64,000 bases of DNA from Patella vulgata (taxonomy: Eukaryota > Mollusca > Gastropoda > Patellidae). The stretch is taken from assembly GCF_932274485.2 (NCBI RefSeq), contig NC_065881.2:63870702-63934701 (forward strand). The letters run 5' to 3'. The number at the start of each line of letters is the position of its first letter. The stretch's first letter is position 1. Shown here piece after piece: positions 32,388-44,317 of the stretch. Made by a program: the position numbers and the translations under genes. Under the pieces are notes generated by a model. That model did no database searches. It was given only the letters and a program-made list of their open reading frames with translations, and was not told where the DNA came from.

Positions 32388-32941
32388 TGGGAAGGCATCA
32401 GGTGTATTCGGTTCTTTTGAGTACGAAGAATGCTTTCATTTTATTCTCTCGGGTTTTCTCCTACAGTTAAAATATGTACACGCCAAATATTTTGGCTTTA
32501 TTGTCGTTTAATTAATAAACAGATGTTAACAGTATTCTAACAGAAAGAGTCTGCATAATCTTAATAACCATGCTTCTATATCTAGAATTGATTGTAAAAT
32601 GTGATTTATGTTTGGTAGTTTCAATAATGTGTTGTTTTATTGTTATCAGTTTATCTTTGAATAATAAGTTAAATAACCGTAAAATTAAACAAAAAAGATA
32701 AAAAAAAAAGTTCATTCACATTTCAAATCGAACCTGGGCACATAATTAGTCGTTTGTGAACAATATGATAATATGGCTTGTCAAAGTTCATTCATGATCA
32801 ATTGGTGTGCTTTTAAGAGAAGACACTCCGCATTTACATGTTTTGTTAATAATATGAAGTGTCTTTCACTTAATCTCCAATTATCCTAACTTGACATGTT
32901 ACATTTATGAATGATTATAAAGAGTTATGTTCCCGTCGACG
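32388..32941. other. spacer, nothing recognised
   Basis: AT-rich. The overlapping plus-strand frame ending at 32511 is taken as chance. Confidence 0.45.
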
Positions 32942-32954
32942 GATAAAAAAGTTT

Positions 32955-33326
32955 GAAATGAAATGAAATGGGGTTTAACGTCCTACTGTTCTGCTCCTAA
33001 CCTGGGCTAATGAAGACGGGCATACGCCATACAGTGTGCTATGAGGGAAATTTTGCCCGGACAGCGGCACTACGGCCTACTCTTATATCGAATTCCAACT
33101 GCCAAGGGATCTTTTACGTGCACGCCAATGTGTACACGGGACCTCGGTTTTTCGTCCCATCCGAACGACTAGACAGCTTTCCTTGTCAGCCCCTCCGTCC
33201 TGCATCACTGACAAGGGGGAACCACGCCGGAAAATCTGGATGAACTTTCTCGGCCAATGCAGGGATCGAACACCCGACCTCCAGGCTAGCGAGCTAGAGT
33301 CTTACCCACTTAGCCACGTGATCCCC
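32955..33326 (-). repeat. SINE-B copy, full length with TSD (reference copy)
   Basis: The most complete SINE-B. On the minus strand: head GGCTAAGTGGGTAAG (A box) and GGTGTTCGATCCCTG (B box), a body with CGGCGTGGTTCCCCCTTG, GGGACGAAAAACCGAGG, CGATATAAGAGTAGGCC and GCGTATGCCCGTCTTC, then GGACGTTAAACCCC and (ATTTC)n. GATAAAAAAGTTT at 32942-32954 recurs at 33327-33339 as a perfect 13-bp duplication, fixing both ends. Confidence 0.97.
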
Positions 33327-33525
33327 GATAAAAAAGTTTAATCAGAATCTAAATAAAAGTTTCAATTAATGTAAAGGTCTGTTCTATGATTGTACCGTAG
33401 TATCTACGCTCAAGTTCCATGTTTGACATGCGAGAAAATCATGGAAGCCAGAGTGTCACCTAACATGCTACCTCTTTTGATAACTTTCGTGCTGCCATGA
33501 CTTGCACGTGGACGTTACGGATGAA

Positions 33526-33789
33526 ATGAAAAGGGATTTAACGTCCTACTGTTTTGCTCCGAACTGGACTAATGAAGATGGGCATACACCATACAGTGTG
33601 CTATGAGGGAAAGTTTGCCCGGACAGCGGCACTACGGCCTACTCTTATATCGAATTTCAACTGTCAAGGGCTCTTTTACGTGCACGCCAATGTGTACACT
33701 GGACCTCGGTTTTTCGTCCCATCCGAACGACTAGACAGCTGTCCTTGTCAAACCACCCGCCCTGCATCACTGAGAAGGGGGGGGGGGGC
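33526..33789 (-). repeat. 5'-truncated SINE-B with perfect TSD
   Basis: The 3' two-thirds of SINE-B in minus orientation, ending at a G-run in place of the head. GACGTTACGGATGAA at 33511-33525 recurs at 33790-33804: a perfect 15-bp duplication. It lies 200 bp from the full-length copy in the same orientation. The 150-codon plus-strand frame that starts here is SINE sequence plus flank. Confidence 0.96.
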
Positions 33790-33804
33790 GACGTTACGGA
33801 TGAA

Positions 33805-36450
33805 CCACAGCAAAGATTTTTACTTTAAAATTATATTTGGAATCTGTTTAACCTGTGCATACATACATACGCTCATTTTAATTATAGACCTCCCTTGCCA
33901 AGCCTATGTTAAAAGTAATTATTCTTTTGAGATTAGTCTATATTCAAGAAATCATTCATTGATGTTTAATTGTGCAGGTTTTCTAAATGGGATCGTAATT
34001 CGTTGACAAATATATAATATTTTATATAATTGCAGAGATTAGAAGAAACCACGGAGTGATTTTCAATAGTTTCTTTGTATAAAGAGTTTTAATTCTATTG
34101 AATAAATAAGATATTAATTTGGTACAGAACAGTATAGGACGTTAAACTCCATTTTTCATTTCATTTCAGGTACTTTTTTTCATTACAATTATCTTTAGTA
34201 GACTTTTATCATAGTTTGCTAAATGGTAGAGGCAAATGCGGCAGACATATTATATTATAAGAGAATTTCACACAGATACACATCACGTTTGTTGTTTTTT
34301 TCTAACGACCTTATAGTTACTATACTTTCAAAATTGATCATAAACAACATGCATTCATTCATATATGTAACACATTAAAGACGAGGAAATGACACAGCGG
34401 CTGGTGTCCTTTTTCGAAATAACCATGTACAATAAGAAACATGCTGATACGTTTCTGATTTAAATAAACAAATTGTGTTGCAGTTTTACACGAGGTCACA
34501 GAATAGAACCTGTTCAACCCTGCCTCTAATTATTCTTCTATAATGTTCAAGATTCCCCACCCCCTAAAATCCCCACACTTAACAATGAATTTGATGGACA
34601 CTTTTTACATAGATGTAGTACAAAGTTATTTAAACAGTGAATGAAAAGCCAGAGAGGTAATAGGTCGCCTTGTGGTATACCAATGTGGTTTTTCTATTTT
34701 ACTTCGTAAAAGTAATTGTACCGTGTAAACCCAATGTATATATTAGTAGTTAGTATTCAAGTGGTTTATACTCGGGGATATTTACCTGATATACATGATG
34801 GAAGTATTAATAAAAGACGTACCCACGATTTGCTTACTGTGTGGTTACATTATAAAAAAGTGTCATTAATACATCTTTTCTTATCACTATGTTGAATACA
34901 CTGGATGATCTGCTTCGCTGGGTTATGAAAAATAATACCATCTATATAATGTGTGCCTCTACACATTGAATAGGTATATAAACTAACAAAATATGTTAAA
35001 CCACATTAACCATTTAAAGAGAAGAGTGGTATACATTCTGTGGTATGTCCTTTAGTGGATTTTAATGTTTTATATCTTATACCGTGTGTCATAAACGGAA
35101 ATTACCATTCTAGAATACTAAATAAACATTTACACCAATTTGTCTATAATTAAAGTTTGCAGAAATACCGAGAGAAGACTTTGAGTTCAAGGCGAAATTA
35201 TATGTAAAAGATTTCTTAAAAGAATGTTCGATAAAAATGGGATGAGGAGGGCGGGGGGTGGGGGTGGCTGTGATATAATCGTGTAATGCAATATTGCATT
35301 AAAACAATTGGGGTTATGGTAACTCGTGGCCTATGTTCCCTAGGTTATGCCCGCTTCTCAAATCCAGTGAAAATGATAGACCCATTTAGCTAGCGACAAC
35401 AGTCGTGCACGTTAGTGGGTATGCTTATTTCTAGGATACCCGCTGCTACGCACATTTACTATTGCGGGTGCACACAAGAATTAAAACTTTTCAGCGGTTG
35501 GTTTTATTTCAAACCTCAATTAACCATACATTCGCAAAAGTTTTCACGCGTGAACATCTCAATCTATATTAATTATCCCATAGAATGGTGTATAATCACA
35601 AAACCAATCTTAACATTGTTTTTGCGGGGTTTTAAAACTTAATTGAAAAACATCGAGAATTGCTTCCATTTATCGTTTTTTATAGGGCGTTAAAGTTCGT
35701 TCCGTTAAAAGTTTAGATAATTTTAATCGTGCAAATACAAATTACTATATATTTGTAAACAATATGGAGCATTTGAGTACACATGTTTCTACACTAAACG
35801 ACCTTGAATCCTGGTTTAAAATGGCTATATCATATGTGTTTAAAAGGAGATAGAAAGTCTCCGTTTTTATTGCTTTGTGCTTTATGCTTTATTGTCCAAC
35901 AATACAAACAGATTAGTATTTATGTGTTTTAAATGCAGATTCACCACCTGAATGTGTAAGGGATATAGAAAGACATTTCATTTAAAAACATTGTCAACCA
36001 AATGAATATTCATATGATTTGTGTTTGATTGTATGAATAATGTGTTTTACCCGATTGTCTTTCAATAATGAGAAGAAAAGGCCAACCCCATTAATAGGGG
36101 CAAATCGATAAAAATGTTATTGAGTGCATTTGGCTAAAATGTGTACATTTGTGTCGATAGCTTTTTGTTGGGTGTACATTATGTTTAATGCTAATATAAT
36201 GCGCATTAGTTCTGTATTAATGTCGACCCAAGAAGCAAACTGACCTGAAAATATTGTATTTGACACGTGTGTTTTATAATTAGAAGTTATGTGTTATACA
36301 AGAATGAATCCATTATACAGAAAATAACATACATTTGCATAAATAGTAAACATGCTATTAATATATATGCAAATTCTAAAATTAATATTCTATTACGTTG
36401 AATTGTGACAAACGGAGATAAATATAGAAATGCACTTGTCCTTAATGGTA
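33805..36450. other. sparse spacer with a SINE-B tail remnant
   Basis: At 33827-33853 a 27-bp stretch around AATTATATTTGGAAT matches the arms of the palindrome at 57228-57963 with one difference. At 34133-34166 GGACGTTAAACTCC followed by TTTCATTTCATTTC is a SINE-B tail remnant (plus). A G-rich stretch lies near 35250-35270. No convincing frame was seen. Confidence 0.5.
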
Positions 36451-36614
36451 TGGGTTCCCACTATAACGATTCGTGCTACGATTGAAATCGTGGAGTAATC
36501 GTGGTGATCCTATCCGGTCTTATCATCAATTGAGGTTAGTCGTAGCAATCGTGTGGACCGTATTGAAACGTATCCGAACGTATGTGCCTATCGTAACGCA
36601 TCGCATGACAATGG
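36451..36614. mobile_element. possible small TIR element
   Basis: GGTTCCCACTATAACG near the left end and the complement of GGTCCCCATTGTCATG at the right are imperfect inverted repeats. The interior has CGATT/AATCG repeats in both senses. No target-site duplication was found. Confidence 0.35.
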
Positions 36615-36820
36615 GGACCTGGCACAAGCCGTCCAATTGACCCACATTGTGTATTTGTACATTAACATTTATATACGTTCTATTTTAGTATTTAAAACAA
36701 AAAGGTTTTAGTATAAAGTATGTCATCCCGTTATAATACTATTTCGGTCTTCAAAGATACCAGAATACATTAATCACATCCGTATTTAGTACACAAATGG
36801 AACATTAGACCTTTCTTTCA

Positions 36821-37215
36821 TTAAACATACATTATGCAAGAGCTAAATCTGTCTATTGCAGGTCTTTCTTTAGGCCTGAAATGTTATCTAAGTTATTAAT
36901 TAGACATTAATTAACTTATCCAGACCATAATCAACTCTCGACGCCATTGGTAGGCTGCTATATTTAGCGGATTGGAATACATTTTATGAAAATAAAATTA
37001 AACGTAAAAATGGGTAATCGAGACTTTGTTTTTTTTATCGTACCGGCTTCAGTAATGATGATCGAGGCTAGCCTAAAATTTAAAAGCTAATATCTCGGTT
37101 CAGAGTTGGGCAATTTCGCTGAAATGTTTAGCATATTCTATTTACGTTGTCTATTTTTTAACTATTATAGCGAGAACTGTCAACTCTTTATTGATCTTCC
37201 ATAATGCTCCTTTAA
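36821..37215 (+). mobile_element. family D element, full length
   Basis: 395 bp from TTAAACATACATTATGCAAG to CATAATGCTCCTTTAA, with the family core at 36851-36910. TTAA bounds both edges. Confidence 0.88.
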
Positions 37216-38010
37216 GTAAAAATGTTTAAAGCAGTTTAAATACTAACAAAATTACATACCCTTAAGTTAAACAGGATTTGTGCAGCATCCCAGTTCATTC
37301 ACGACGAAGCAACAAAATCTTATCAAGGGATAAAACCGTATCGTCGTATGTGTGTCTGATATACCTTTTTTAAAGCAGCAATTCCATTGATTTCAGTGAA
37401 AAAATATGTTTAATTCTTTGCAGGGGGTGTGGGGTCACCGTTGGTTTTTTTTTTGTCCTGGTTATTTGATTTCAAACCATCCCAGCCACAGCACACTGCA
37501 TGGCGTATGCCGATCTTCATTACTTTTTCTGGGGCGCTCTAAAAGAGTTACCTAATGTCTATAAACTACTTTGGTGACAATCATTTTCAGTAGCTATGTT
37601 ACAATCTTTTGTAATCTTAGCCTAAGAAACCTGTTTTATTTAGTTTATAAAAGCCATTGATAAAAAAAAAAAATCAAAATCACAGGGCCTGTCGAACATT
37701 TCATTCTAAATGATTCGATATCATGAATGAGTGCTATGATCCGCTTTCTATCTTGGCGACAATCTGCCCAGGGTATTCAATAACAGATGACTATGTGTAC
37801 CTTCACCCTTTGTTTTATGTCTATTATACAATAAAGGTAAATACAACTCCTGTGGTTTTTCATTGACTTTATTCAAGTTTTAAATATACTTTCCCCAAAG
37901 TATTTATTAGGTGGTTATTTCAAATAAATGTATATGGCAATTTTGGGATATATAGAAAGTAGAAACATCCAATCTTACTAGACAAAAACAGGATTCCCTG
38001 AAAAACACCC
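37216..38010. other. spacer with a SINE-B fragment
   Basis: CAGCACACTGCATGGCGTAT at about 37489-37508, then GCCGATCTTCATTA, is a 40-bp SINE-B fragment (plus). Otherwise AT-rich with nothing recognised. Confidence 0.5.
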
Positions 38011-38166
38011 ATGGAGCGCATACAGGACAAAACTGCAAGGTTTTCCATAACCGGCAACCCGACGATTAGGCATGTCTGGTCGAGTGGCGTCAAAGATTGC
38101 ACGCGAAGATTGTCTGATCTCTTAGCGTTAAGTGAACGCTTGACGTATACGTTGATAAACTTGATG
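38011..38166 (+). CDS. candidate first coding exon
   Basis: An ATG in good context (CACCCATGGAG) opens 52 codons, ending at a donor (TTGATG then GTGAGC at 38167-38172) in phase 0. The peptide begins MERIQDKTARFSITGNP and continues TIRHVWSSGVKDCTRRLSD and LLALSERLTYTLINLM, amphipathic with many charged residues. CpG density is well above the flanks, as expected for coding sequence. A stop lies just upstream in frame, so either this ATG starts it or CGCATACAG (ending 38025) is an acceptor. The antisense 117-codon frame is the main rival reading. No domain is recognised. Confidence 0.25.
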
Positions 38167-38172
38167 GTGAGC

Positions 38173-40914
38173 TTAAACGTACAACAGTTTTTCAGATAAA
38201 AACCATGGAAAAAGACAGCGATTAAAGACAACATCGTCTTGTATGTGCAATGAATTCTGCTCCGGCTTCGCACCCGTTGCTAGGTACCGCCTCAGCCAAG
38301 TCACGTGACACAGAAATGGCTTCTTTAAATACATTTTTATAGCAGGGGTATATCCTCGTGAATACAATGTTTTGGGAAGGATTTTAAGCAAAAGCATGAT
38401 AGATTAATTAGTTTGAATATGATTTTAGTCAAAATATATCATCAAATCACCCAGTTTGAACGCGGGAAGGTATCTTTAAATAAAGTAAATTATAGCTTAA
38501 AGAACTGTACTCAAACAACCGAGTCAAGTTCAACTGGTGCTTGTGAAATGTGCGGTTGGTTGCATAATTATTGTATAAGAGTTTTGTTTTGTAGTAGAAT
38601 TTGAGACACCACCCAGGTTCGTATTTTAGAAGAGTAATTGAGGCAGTACAATCTACTGTAAAGTAACACAATGTAGGCAAACACCACGTGGTAAATAAAG
38701 TATCCCTTTTTATATAAAACTTCACGAAAATTCGTTTAAGACTTCTTAAACGAACTGACCTACAAATTCACAGTTTTTTGCCAACGTTTCTATGCAGTTC
38801 CCTTTACATGATTGCCTTTTAGGTTCATACATTTGAAACTATGTGGTAAGCGTTTTGTGATTTAAAAGGGAAACGTGTTCGTGTCGGAAACTGTCATTGA
38901 ACCGTCGATGGAGGAAGAATAAGTTGTTTCGACGATCTTTTTTAATCGTGAATAAAGCTACATACTTTGAATTGCTACTGGTATATACGTAGCTCATAAA
39001 GCATTTATAATAAAAACCCATAAAAATAAGTAAGGGCTTTCCCAGGCACGCGTGCAACCAATGTGAACTAGACTTCTACTTTTTTTATTCGGTTACAAGG
39101 TTATTATATTAGATCCGACATTATACCGAATTGGCGCACATTGCAGTTTCATGTGCAATGTGAACACATTTATCAATGCCACGGTAACAAGGATGACAGT
39201 AAAGACAAGAGACTAATTTGAACATAAAATGATATCAATGAAGGAACACAAATTAGGTCATTTCGGGACTATCATGATTGTTACACAATGATGGTGTACA
39301 TGCCACACTGTTGAATGCGGTTTTCCTTTCTTTAGGAATAGAATTATCTCCAATGATTTGTGGAGCTAGTGATTCCAGAAAAAACTATGGGGGGGGGGGT
39401 AAAAGTAGTCACAACCAAAAATAGCACTGACCCAATCTGTTTTTCAAACATTATAGATCTATATAATTATTAGAGATAGTAAAAGGGTAATGCGAGATGA
39501 CTGTCAAGACATCAATACATACTGTACTTTAGAAAAGGTAATTGGGTTTGGGTGATCAAGAATGACACAATAATTGTATGGTATAAGTCATATCGGCATA
39601 ATGCGTAACATATATATACATTCGTGGCTCACTACAGCTAAGTATCGTCGATAAGGGTATATCTGTACTAAAGCCATTAAGCTTTTTTGTCCCACGAACG
39701 CGGATACTAATTCTACGTACAATGGTCTCTCCCCATGCTGAAACATGACTCTTTTCACTTGTCTAAAAGTGAACGTTAGTTATATAATCCAAATAAAGAT
39801 ATTTTTACTATGGGATTGATCATTCTTGTTGTACTCGTGTGATTAAAAGCAAATCGACCGACAAGAACCCTATGCTTTTTTAAAGCCCAGTTCCGTCTTG
39901 ACGTCAGAGCTGATAAGGGGGTGTGCCTATATGGTACAAAAAGAAAATCTACGTCACTGCGCAGATTGGCGTGTACTCAATAGAGTCAAATTCTTCGCAC
40001 TCCGTTGCACTCAGACAGAACCGCACATGCAGTGAATACAGATATTTGAACATTAGTCTCCAAATTATTTAGATAAGTTGTTAATAGAAGTTAAAACCTC
40101 ATTTCTATTCTAGAGGTTATTCGGTTACACAAACAGATTACTAATATTAATATCAATTTAAAGGCGGCTAATATCCTGACAAGTTGTTGCGTAAAGTGAC
40201 AGTCAAGGGCGGGATTATTTCATTCACTATTCATGTTCTATTTTTCACTCGAAATTACATTCACATTTTGAAAATAATTAAAGGTTAAATTTGAACTGTA
40301 AGATAATTACAGATAATGACAGAGAGCTTCCTCCGTGTCGTTTCTCATTCATTGACAAAAGTTGAAATGTTCTTAGTTGACCTATTGAAAAACCGTACGA
40401 CAACGATAACACCATTTGATTACAATTCATATTATATATACGCTGAATAATGGTGTGCCAAACGTTTTAATTTTCCACTTAAGTGACTCGATTGGCTTGA
40501 AATTTACATGAATCTACATTAAGTTGATATGTACGATACCTTGTAAAAATAATAAGAAATCTATTGTAATTTTTTTTACATTTTTATAACATTAAAGTAG
40601 CCACCCCAACTGCTGAATAAAACGGGTAAATTCTGCATAAAGGCTCCTAAAAACCGTTGTCCTTGTTCTGCGCAAATATCTAAAGATCTATGATCTGGAC
40701 AGGTTTCATGGTTTGTTGACGACCAGTATTCTCACTGCACGATATATAATAAGTGTCTGGAAAAAGACGCCATATACTCGCGGTTATCAGGTCATAGTCG
40801 TATGATGTCATGTTTTGAGTTGAAAATTACATTGGATATAATTAGACCATTTCTTTACATTTTTGTCCATATTAATTGATTTGTACCAATGTCCATCACT
40901 TGTGAAAGTTGAGA
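38173..40914. other. sparse spacer with a SINE-A scrap
   Basis: ACACAAATTAGGTCATTTCG at about 39247-39266, then GGACTATCATG, is a 33-bp SINE-A scrap (minus orientation). A G-run lies near 39391-39401. The remaining short frames are unconvincing. Confidence 0.5.
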
Positions 40915-41190
40915 AGGCGGTTAACCGGCGTGGTTCTCCTTTGTCAGTGGTGCTAGGCGGAGGGCCTGGCATGGGACGATTAAATATTGTCGGTTCATGG
41001 GACGAAACCCTGCGGTTCCCTGTACACTTTGGTGTGAACGTAGAAAAACCCCTTACAGTTGGAATTCGAAATAAGAGTAGGCCATAGTGCCGATGTCCAG
41101 ACAAAATATCCCTTATAGCACACTATATTGCGTATGTCCTTCTTCATTAGCCCAATCGGTGTAGACGTTAAACCCTATTTCCTTTCACTG
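40915..41190 (+). repeat. SINE-B copy without head
   Basis: Starts within the body (CCGGCGTGGTTCTCCTTTG) and runs through GGGACGAAACCC, GGAATTCGAAATAAGAGTAG and CTTCTTCATTAGCCC to GTAGACGTTAAACCC. The overlapping 98- and 74-codon frames are SINE-derived. No target-site duplication is visible. Confidence 0.88.
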
Positions 41191-41270
41191 GGACAATTAT
41201 GGTTACTATTGTAATTACACCCTATTTCCTTTGACTGGGACAATAATTATGATTACGATTTAATTACACC
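41172..41270. repeat. 47-49-bp tandem duplication of SINE tail and flank
   Basis: ACCCTATTTCCTTT, ACTGGGACAAT and GTAATTACACC-type blocks occur twice (starting 41172 and 41219). The first unit includes the end of the SINE-B tail, so the duplication followed the insertion. Confidence 0.85.
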
Positions 41271-43775
41271 CATACTCTATGTGTTCCTTTGTATGAAATA
41301 TAAAAGAGTAGCATCTGTTGCTGTAGGACAAATTAAAAATAAACATATATATCAACTTATTGTTGTTAACTCGAATGTTGCCAAAGGGATTTCAGGAAAT
41401 TAAAGCCATTGAAACACACCACTTGGTGATCGTTGAAACTAACACTCAATTTTACAGTGTATATGTATATACGTGTATTGATTTAGATGCACCAAATGAA
41501 CTCTTGCCACAATGTGCCAGTATCAAGTTTTGTTCTATTATGGACAGATCATATAGGTGTGAATTTCCAATATACCTTTATCCTATAGACTATATTCATT
41601 ACTTATCATTACCGTATTACACATCATTAAAGTCTACCAACAAGATTAAATAGACTATAAACCATTAAACCTTTAGATAAAACTGCACTCGTTGACCAAT
41701 GTACCCAATTATGCATGCACTCGAACAATATGTCCCATTCTTTTCATTTTTTAAAAATATCCATTATCTAGTTTTAGCTGTAAATAAAGTTTCATCTTAT
41801 CTGGTGTTATTTTTTTAATTTCTAATATGGCGCAATTTTCACAGTTTTATACCATATGCTTTTAATTCCTACCACCCGAATCTTTCATTTTCTTTATAAT
41901 AATATTTATGTTAGAGACCATTAGATCAATTTTTGCATTGCGTTTAGTTTTATAAAAGAAAATTGTTTGTGAAATTGAAGTTGTTTTTACATTTCAGCTT
42001 GCAATACGGAGTGAAGAGTCTTGAGTATTATGAACTCTTTTTTTTTCATTCGTCTATTTTTGTACAAGCTGCGTACTGAATCGATCTTTTCAATTTGCTC
42101 CTATTCGGGTGGGGGGGGGGGGGCTAGCACCGTGAGACAACTGTCGCGTATATAATCGTGTCTACAATTTCAAAAAAATGCAAACGTCCTTCTCCGTCTT
42201 CTTTTTGATAACAAATAGGATATCGAATTTAAGTATCAAAATAAAAATTCATATTCAGAATGTGTTGTTCAAACATTACGGAAAGGCTTTTAAAGACTGT
42301 TTTGGGACTTTTTGTGTTCCATTTTAAAATTCTATTTAAATCCAAGCATTGACTTGAATGCAAATTTACTCCAAGAAATACCGATTGAATACACAATAAA
42401 CATGCAGGGTCATTTTTCTGTTCAGTAAATGTTTATTTTGAACTTACTATACCTGCGGTTAATAACAGGTTCAATAGTAAGTAGAACAGCATCACACACA
42501 ACTATATACACCAACAATAACACGATAAACGAACATTGTAAAACGCAAGAGAACTGTAAAACCAAATTAACGAATCCGAATTCAGGGGAAGGTGTCGACT
42601 ACGTATTACAACAACCTCGGCATCTGGACAGCTTGCGGCGGGAACCAACTAGATTTAGTTAAAACACAAATAACAAATGTGGTTATTGTGTGAATTTCAT
42701 ATACAAAAGAAATAAGAAGTGGTAGGGGATATTCTAGAAATAACAAGACAGTATATCTTGACAAGTACTCTATAACTATCTCAACTTGGAACAAATGGTA
42801 CATATTGGTGATTAAGTGCTGCTCTAGTCATTCCAACTAACCTTCATCAGAATGCCGTACTGTCGGGTTGTTATCGAAAAATATTTACCTATCCGGGTCT
42901 ATACTGTGGTCATACCTACAATCCTAAAAGGATTGTTTTTTACAATGTGTTTTCCCCTGCGTTATCTTTATGACATTGTACCGATTCCTGAACAGTTCAT
43001 CCGTAATTTAACGTTATGTTCAACGCAACAACCGTTACTCCCTGCGGTATACAATGTATTAATGTTTATGTACCAAACGACTTTCCCATATAAAGATAAA
43101 CTCGTTGTTTCCATTCTACTTAACACATTAAATAAATTAATCTTGAACGCCTTTTCACGTTTGACTGTCGTAATTATTATGTTTTAAGTAGTTTGTAATT
43201 TACATGGCTCGTCGAGTTCTGTTTATTGTCCAAACGGGAAACAAACGAGAATGCGTTGAAGACGTATCGCTGCACTTCACATACGAAGTCTAATCAAGTT
43301 TACCGATTTTTGCCTAGACAGACAATCGCTCTTTTAAATAATGTCCCATTATCACTCCTCCTTGAAATCTGAATAAAATGTAATCACAAGAAAATGATGT
43401 CGTTTTTTCCTCTTTTGTTGTCAAAACTAGTTTGTTCGTGTGTTTTCGTCTGTTGATTTTCAACAGTGAGTTTAATATTTGTTAATTTTAACAGTGACTG
43501 CCTCCATAATATTTGATATATTATGTGGCGCCGACATTGTTTACCGAATGGGATGCGTTACAACTGTTTAATAATTTCACAATAGATCGCAACTAATGCA
43601 TGATGTTAAAAATCATTCTATTTAGAACGAACAAAAGAAGTTTATGGAAAGTTATAATACGCATTATATTTTTCAACAGGGGTACATTGTTAGATTTTAT
43701 TTTTTTAAAATCGAGTTTAATGGATACAATGACATAGGCTGTTGTTTCTTGTACGAGCACCTTCATCTTAAATAA
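41271..43775. other. spacer, nothing recognised
   Basis: Contains a G14 run near 42111-42124 and two plus-strand frames (41360-41653, 97 codons; 42852-43187, 111 codons) with no domain, splice support or unusual base use. Confidence 0.45.
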
Positions 43776-43954
43776 TCAATAAACAATGGCAGTCTCTATC
43801 AGGATCCTGTAGAAAATAGCCATGATTGACACAAAAAGTGGACCTTCAATAAAATTTGTTAATATTCGAAATAAAAAGGAGTACGCCCATGAGTTACTTG
43901 CATAAGTACCGGTTAATCTCATTTCCTCGCACATTGCGATTTTCCAAATAGGAA
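43776..43954 (-). CDS. candidate terminal exon with membrane segment
   Basis: On the minus strand an acceptor (CTGGTTGTCAG, AG at 43956-43955) is followed by two bases and PIWKIAMCEEMRLTG, TYASNSWAYSFLF, RILTNFIEGPLFVSI, MAIFYRILIETAIVY, stop at 43778-43776. The phase fits the upstream candidate exon, whose donor leaves one base. The last 40 residues are hydrophobic enough for one or two membrane passes. It loosely recalls TMEM26-like membrane proteins, but not enough to name. The same frame is open for 15 codons above the acceptor, which weakens the case. Confidence 0.25.
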
Positions 43955-44102
43955 CTGACAACCAGTATGGTAACATTAAGGGATTTTTAACTTTCATTTA
44001 AAGTCTTTTTGCTATATAGGCTTAGATTTGATGTACGATGCTCAAGAAGAATAGTTATATAGCCATATTCCCATTTGTATAGTCTTGTTACTGCACACTT
44101 AC

Positions 44103-44202
44103 AGTCGTCATATGTCCTGGGCCAAATACCGAATAGATCGAGAAGAACTTCGGGATTTTTCAAAGCCCAGTGTTCAATTGTTATAATGTTAAGGGTGCGC
44201 AT
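44103..44202 (-). CDS. candidate exon upstream of the 43.8-kb frame
   Basis: Minus-strand frame from an ATG at 44202 reading MRTLNIITIEHWALKN, PEVLLDLFGIWPRTYDD, with one base left at a strong donor (GTAAGT at 44102-44097). The 148-bp intron to 43955 keeps the frame. The frame extends above the ATG to an AG at about 44230 that lies inside a SINE-B fragment, so the true 5' edge is unclear. No domain is recognised. Confidence 0.25.
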
Positions 44203-44219
44203 ACAAGGCAGACAAAGAA

Positions 44220-44317
44220 AATGTGTCTAGTCGTTCGTATAGGGTCGAAAATGCGAAAATAAAAGTCCCGTGTATATATTTATAGTGTATGATACTTTGC
44301 AGTTGAAATTCGTGTGC
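44220..44317 (+). repeat. decayed SINE-B middle fragment
   Basis: TGTCTAGTCGTTCGTATAGG, then GTCCCGTGTATATATT and GCAGTTGAAATTCG follow the SINE-B middle in order with many changes; both ends are missing. Confidence 0.65.

Noticed and set aside
33554-34006. 150-codon plus-strand open frame
   Set aside because: Its first half is SINE-B 3' sequence and the rest is flank beyond the 15-bp duplication; the same peptide start recurs at 33010 in another SINE copy.
42852-43187. 111-codon plus-strand open frame
   Set aside because: AT-rich, no domain, no good splice edges and no CpG rise; consistent with chance.
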